From: Nectonema munidae | Lineage: Eukaryota > Nematomorpha > Nectonematoida > Nectonematidae | Length of the DNA: 64,000 nucleotides | Assembly (NCBI GenBank): GCA_030549495.1 | Contig: JAUIRK010001043.1 | Location: forward strand, 496,001-560,000 | Direction of reading: 5' to 3' | Shown here: piece after piece, positions 59,730-64,000 of the stretch | Layout of the letters: each line of letters opens with the position of its first letter | How positions within the stretch are numbered: position 1 is the stretch's first letter | Notes under the pieces: model-generated | The model's database searches: none | What the model was told of the DNA's origin: nothing | Seen by the model: only the letters and a program-made list of their open reading frames with translations | Position numbers and translations under genes: made by a program

Positions 59730-62495
59730 CTAGCCTTTTCTCAATTCACTGAATAAAAGTGCGGAAAAATGATCTATGACATTGAAGATCAATTGCTTGT
59801 TCAGTATCGGATATTGAAAGATGTGCAAAAGCTTTTCATTTCCGCTCCATAAAGTGTTGGCGGGCAAAATGCAGGATAGGGGAGCGAGCTTTCGACACAG
59901 CATTCGGTTTATCGCTTCTTTGAAGGGTGGGGGTGCGCACTCTGCATCGTGATGATGGGACCTCTCTCCATTTACGCTCTTGGAAGCAACAACTCCTTTC
60001 AGAAATCGACAAAGGATCGTGAGATATTTGTAGATGCGAGGAGCATCACTCATCTCATTCACGATGAGGTGGAGGGCATACTTGACCAGAAGCTTGACTA
60101 AGGAACTCGTAAAGAGCAAAGACTTCACCACAAACTCAGGAAGACAATACATCTTTGTGAGGATGAAGAGAATTTCGTAGAATGTGGAGTCGTTGACAGA
60201 CACACTCGAAGCTGCATCCCTCTTCATCTCAGCGCTATTGGGGAAGCGTTGAATGGAAGATGTGAAGAAGGAAGGAACGAATGAGCTATCAAGGATTTCA
60301 GGACGAACGTATGAAGGATCATTGAAAATGGTTTCGTGGAAGGAGGATTTTGTAGAATCCATGCTGCCTTCTGATTCCAACAATGAGGAAGAAGATGGGG
60401 ATTCGAGAGAAAGAGAAAAGGTTTTGAGGAAGGAGTGAAGATTTTGACCTCTTTCCAACAAAAAAAGCATAGGCACATTTTTAATAATTCTCCCCAAATT
60501 CAAGTGCTCCAAATTCGTGAGATTGAATTCTTGTGAAGACGTCAAAAAGCGATACAGCAGCTGACTCCTCTTGTACTTGGGATGAGTGATCAGGCTCTTC
60601 AGGAAGTTTTGAAAGTGTTCGCATTTCGAGTACAAACGCGCCAGCTCCTTCACCCCCATCCTTCCCTCTTTGGGGGGCAGACAGGCGTCAAGGAGGGGGC
60701 CGTGAAACTCCACCAGCTTACTCTCCAAGACATAGAACTCGTGGTACTTTCGCTCTATGCTCCAAGAAGAGTGTGGACCGGAGCTGGCTCCACTCACAGA
60801 AATGATGAACGCAAAGTAGGGTTGGGAAGTGGTGGAATCAATTTTGTTCTCGACTCGGTCTATGCTGACAGAGAAGTTGGATAAGTCGCGACCAATCATT
60901 TCAAGGCATTCTTCCTCGACACTGCCTTCCTCAGCAAGCTCTATGCTGTCATCACAAAAATCCTCTTCATACTCAACGCTGGAATGGGAACAAAATGCTT
61001 GATCCTCATAATTGAAGAAGTTGTGAAGAGATGCTTTTGGCGCTTTCTGATTGAGAATTCGAAAGAGTTCGCCCTTGTTGTTGGATTGAATGAAAGATGA
61101 GCTCAAGTTTTTCTTTTTGTTGGGGGCAACCAGTGGTGCTTCCAACTTGACAAGGCTCTTAAGATACATCGAATACGTTGAGAACAGCGGGAGGAAGAAG
61201 CGATCAATGAAGGAAGTGACGACGTTGTGTGCTGAGTAGATGGCGGGAGAAGTGCGTAAGAGATGGAGGGAGTTGATTGGCTCCCTCTTTATCGAGCAGT
61301 AGAGGGCGTGCATGCCGCGAACAATCTCTTTGTCAAAGTAAATGCAATCTTGAGGAGTCGTCTTTGTCGAAAAGAAGTTCTCATAAATTTGGAAGAAGTT
61401 ACAGCAAACGATGTCGGTCTCTGAGGAGAGAGAGGGGGAATTTGAGTCTGTGATGAGTAGAGAGAAGAGATTGTCAAACGCTAGATAAAATTTGATCAAA
61501 CAGAGCGCTTTTTCCCGCTTCATAAAGTTAATGAAGATGAAGAGATTTTCTTGTGAGGTGATCAACGCATGAAAATTGGGAGTGAGAAAGCGGGAAGGTA
61601 GTGGGGGTGTGGATGTAGAAAAGGCTTTGAGGAGAGAAGTGGGAGACGATTTCGCAGAAAGGTGGTGATTGACAGGTTGAGAGGACGGCCATTCATCAAA
61701 ATGAATCACAGATGATTGTTCTTGAGTCAAGACCGTATACACGATTTGATAGAGCGAATCTTGTTGAGAAATGAGATCAAGGAGGGGTAGGAAAACGCGG
61801 CAAGAGAGAACATCGGTTAAAAGGGAAAGCGTTATCGAGGAGGAGAGCAGGCGAGTGGGACACAGAAGAGAAATCATTTCGTGACATAAATGCCGCAAAT
61901 AGAGTAATTCAAAATGGCGGCTGTAAGTGCTGATGTGGAGATGGCTTCTCTGATGGGTTGAATGAAAGCACTGGGCGATAAGTGATCTAGCGAAGGTGTT
62001 GGGCGTAGCGCTTGGATCAAGCACTTTGTGAGCATTCACCGTATGGATGTGATGGAAGAGGCTCAGAAGCATCATATGATTTTCGTGTAAAAAGTCCTCC
62101 TTGTTCATCCGCAGAAAGCGGTGCAGGAGAAGGCGCAAAGAATAGGTGATGTGTTGCTTCAGCTCAGAAACAAAGTTGGAGTTAGGAAGGATGGGGTACC
62201 ATTCCATGATGAAGGAATCGATGCACGCGTCCAGCAGAGATTCCACAGCAAGATTGAAATCCGCATCAACAGGCACTTCCAAAGCGGGATGGTAGATGAG
62301 GGAGTGTGAGTCAGGTAGCAGGAAGTTTTTATCTTCCGTGTCCATGAAAAAGGGTGGGTTTGGGGCCCTTTCTCTAAAAGGAAAGAAGAGCAGATCTAGG
62401 AAATTTAGGAAATGTGCAGAATATTTGAGAATTAAGATTGACGAAAAAATACCACAAAAAAATAAAAGAGTTGTGATGACTAGGGAAGAGATCAT
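59730..62495 (-). CDS. SNX14: sorting nexin 14 (single-exon)
   Basis: 921 codons without a break. An in-frame TAA directly precedes the ATG, so the start is well fixed. Domain order is that of SNX14: an N-terminal hydrophobic anchor (residues about 3-38), a PXA domain (about 78-255), an RGS-like domain (about 304-450), an acidic linker (about 508-535), a PX domain (about 538-655) and a C-terminal nexin domain (about 775-918). Diagnostic text is ERKYHEFYVLESKLVEFHG (581-599), LNLGRIIKNVP (665-675) and QYPILNKQLIFNVIDHF (893-909), close to vertebrate SNX14 of about 946 residues. The family is an ER-anchored protein at ER-lipid droplet contacts that supports lipid handling and endolysosomal function. 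Vertebrate SNX14 genes have many introns; this one has none, in a window where another gene is split by long introns. The intact frame speaks for a working gene. Confidence 0.95.
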   Translation of the reverse strand: MISSLVITTLLFFCGIFSSILILKYSAHFLNFLDLLFFPFRERAPNPPFFMDTEDKNFLLPDSHSLIYHPALEVPVDADFNLAVESLLDACIDSFIMEWYPILPNSNFVSELKQHITYSLRLLLHRFLRMNKEDFLHENHMMLLSLFHHIHTVNAHKVLDPSATPNTFARSLIAQCFHSTHQRSHLHISTYSRHFELLYLRHLCHEMISLLCPTRLLSSSITLSLLTDVLSCRVFLPLLDLISQQDSLYQIVYTVLTQEQSSVIHFDEWPSSQPVNHHLSAKSSPTSLLKAFSTSTPPLPSRFLTPNFHALITSQENLFIFINFMKREKALCLIKFYLAFDNLFSLLITDSNSPSLSSETDIVCCNFFQIYENFFSTKTTPQDCIYFDKEIVRGMHALYCSIKREPINSLHLLRTSPAIYSAHNVVTSFIDRFFLPLFSTYSMYLKSLVKLEAPLVAPNKKKNLSSSFIQSNNKGELFRILNQKAPKASLHNFFNYEDQAFCSHSSVEYEEDFCDDSIELAEEGSVEEECLEMIGRDLSNFSVSIDRVENKIDSTTSQPYFAFIISVSGASSGPHSSWSIERKYHEFYVLESKLVEFHGPLLDACLPPKEGRMGVKELARLYSKCEHFQNFLKSLITHPKYKRSQLLYRFLTSSQEFNLTNLEHLNLGRIIKNVPMLFLLERGQNLHSFLKTFSLSLESPSSSSLLESEGSMDSTKSSFHETIFNDPSYVRPEILDSSFVPSFFTSSIQRFPNSAEMKRDAASSVSVNDSTFYEILFILTKMYCLPEFVVKSLLFTSSLVKLLVKYALHLIVNEMSDAPRIYKYLTILCRFLKGVVASKSVNGERSHHHDAECAPPPFKEAINRMLCRKLAPLSCILPANTLWSGNEKLLHIFQYPILNKQLIFNVIDHFSALLFSELRKG

Positions 62496-62967
62496 TTAAA
62501 TTGTATACACGTAATTTATACAAAATCTGCAAAAAAATGCCAAAATCAAAGAGTCCTCATTCATCAACGAAACATCTTTGTTCTTTGATAGGCTGCGTCC
62601 AAAATGAAAAACAGGATTAAAAGAGAACTTTAGTGTTTTACTTTTCGGAGAATGCAGTATTCAGATGACTTGGACATTTGAAATTCTTTCATATTCTTTT
62701 TTTCTTCTTCGAAAACACTTATCCAATCGCTTTGGGAGCATCTCCAACCATTCATGCTTCTACCAACACGAATTTTTTATTTACAATCGTGCAAAAAAAT
62801 TAAGATTTCAGATTATCTAAAAAAAGCATAAAAATAAAAAAATATTAAAAAATGACTTATAATTTTTAGCATAAAATCGCAAAAAACGGCAAGAAAATTG
62901 CATCACATTACTTTAATTTTTATTTAATTGGATGGCATCACATTACAACAAGAAATTGTATTTCGGG
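62496..62967. other. upstream region of SNX14
   Basis: The promoter should be here. I see no clear TATA box or other decisive motif; the first 150 bases are less AT-rich than the rest. Confidence 0.35.
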
Positions 62968-63041
62968 TATATCAGGAATCGAACCCGAGACCTTTGAAAC
63001 GAAATTATCCTTGAGGTGTAGCCACAATGCCACTGGCGCTC
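62968..63041 (-). mobile_element. tRNA-derived relic (SINE head or tRNA pseudogene)
   Basis: On the minus strand TGGCATTGTGGCTACACC (A box) and TCGGGTTCGATTCCTGA (T arm with a perfect B box) have tRNA spacing. The flanking acceptor strands (GCGCCAG and TATACCC) do not pair, so it is not a functional tRNA. No second copy in the window. Confidence 0.5.
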
Positions 63042-64000
63042 AAGATCAATACACATTAAGTGAATAATACATTTTTCATAAACCATTTCAGAATTTTGTA
63101 TCATATTATGGTGACAAAAAAATTAACTTATAGTTATTAAAAAAACGTCAAGCTGAAATATTACATTTAAAAATAATTTTAACAAACTCGTAAATTAAAC
63201 TTCTGAATTGTAGGAGGAAATATTTTCATCATTGAAATTTTTCAAAATTTTGTTAAAAGTTTATTTATTAATCCTAAAAATTATTTGTAAAAGAAAGAAA
63301 GGCAGAAATAAGACTTAACATTTGAAAACTTACAGAAAGAAGCATAAAAATAAACTGTTGTTATATCTCTATAAAATGACATTCATGATCTGTTGTTATG
63401 ATAAGAAAGATTTTTTTTATTTAATAAAAAAGAAATATTTTTTTCTATTTGTCGGCAGATGGTCTAGTCTAGTGAATCATTGCTAAATGTTAAAAAAAAT
63501 TTTTTACTTTTTGTAATCTTTTGTAAATTGTACCAATTTAACTTTTAAACTATTTTTGAATGATGCTGAGAAAAATGAAATAATGCAATCTTAATTTATT
63601 GTTTTATTTTTGTTTGCACAATTATAACTTTCCCCTGAATCAATAACATTTTTTCATATAAACATCGCAGGGTGTCTAGTAGACTCTTTACCTTCAGACT
63701 ACATTCACTCATATAAAACTATCCAACCTTTAGTTATTTGTTTTCAGTTGTTTTCTCTATGATTCAAATATCGTTTCATCAATTCCTGTAATGTGCCTGA
63801 TAAACTACTTCATTTTCAAATGAAAAGCTTATTGCCCCCCCCCCCCCAAAATTTTGGATTTTTTAAATTAGTGTATATTCGATATGCAAATTTAATTAAA
63901 ATATTTTCGCTGGAAGTATAGTATTTAAATTCACCAATTTTGTAAAAAAATATAATGTAGTCTTATAAATTTAGGACTTTAGGTATGCGCTGAATAAACT
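63042..64000. other. AT-rich non-coding stretch with C13 run
   Basis: A run of 13 C lies at 63835-63847. No gene or other repeat recognised to the window's end. Confidence 0.45.

Noticed and set aside
60224-61477. Open frames overlapping SNX14 in other phases and on the opposite strand
   Set aside because: Shadows of the long SNX14 frame; no independent domain content.
62968-63041. A functional tRNA gene on the minus strand
   Set aside because: A and B boxes are good, but the acceptor strands do not pair; listed as a tRNA-derived relic instead.

Overview
The window is a strongly AT-rich, gene-poor stretch of an animal nuclear genome. It holds introns with GT..AG borders, several cut-and-paste DNA transposon families (hAT, piggyBac, Merlin, pogo-like), tRNA-derived SINEs and many microsatellites. 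The two recognisable host genes, a group-2E nuclear receptor and sorting nexin 14, are metazoan. The receptor resembles the PNR/Hr51/FAX-1 subgroup and the repeats look like those of an arthropod. A crustacean such as a copepod is possible, but that is inference. No bacterial genes, CRISPR array or recognisable retrovirus-like element was seen.

Left part, 1-15.5 kb: mostly non-coding. It holds a foldback repeat (1044-1382), a tRNA-derived SINE (2386-2530), a GC-richer island (about 4700-4975), a pair of about 150-bp direct repeats (5327, 8170), a decayed Merlin transposase (about 7345-7850), a neat 221-bp hAT MITE with target-site duplication (10999-11219), another SINE (12051) and a complete but decayed 2.7-kb hAT transposon (12842-15540).

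Receptor gene, 15.6-28.3 kb, minus strand: six exons of one NR2E-type nuclear receptor can be read with matching splice phases. They encode zinc finger 1, zinc finger 2, the hinge, and most of the ligand-binding domain up to about helix 10. The first coding exon may lie upstream of 28.3 kb. The last exon, with the AF-2 helix, was not found. The 2.7-kb hAT element sits in the intron after the last exon found, 64 bp from its splice donor.

Middle, 28.3-53 kb: gene-poor. It holds a TIR element of about 1 kb with nearly identical arms (30798-31816) and a diverged relative (37925), a pogo-like end (32542), degenerate AGAATC repeats, a short CCCTAA array, a SINE head (44315), a piggyBac transposase fossil (about 46120-46780) and a hAT C-terminal fragment (about 50080).

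Right part, 53-64 kb: a possible first coding exon (53038-53180) has a perfect palindromic X-box-like site 44 bp before its ATG. A 2.1-kb decayed piggyBac follows in what would be its first intron, then a head-to-head pair of SINEs and a four-unit tandem repeat of about 130 bp (57465-57975). SNX14 (59730-62495, minus) is a single uninterrupted 921-codon frame with stop and poly(A) signal. No operon-like cooperation between genes is apparent.
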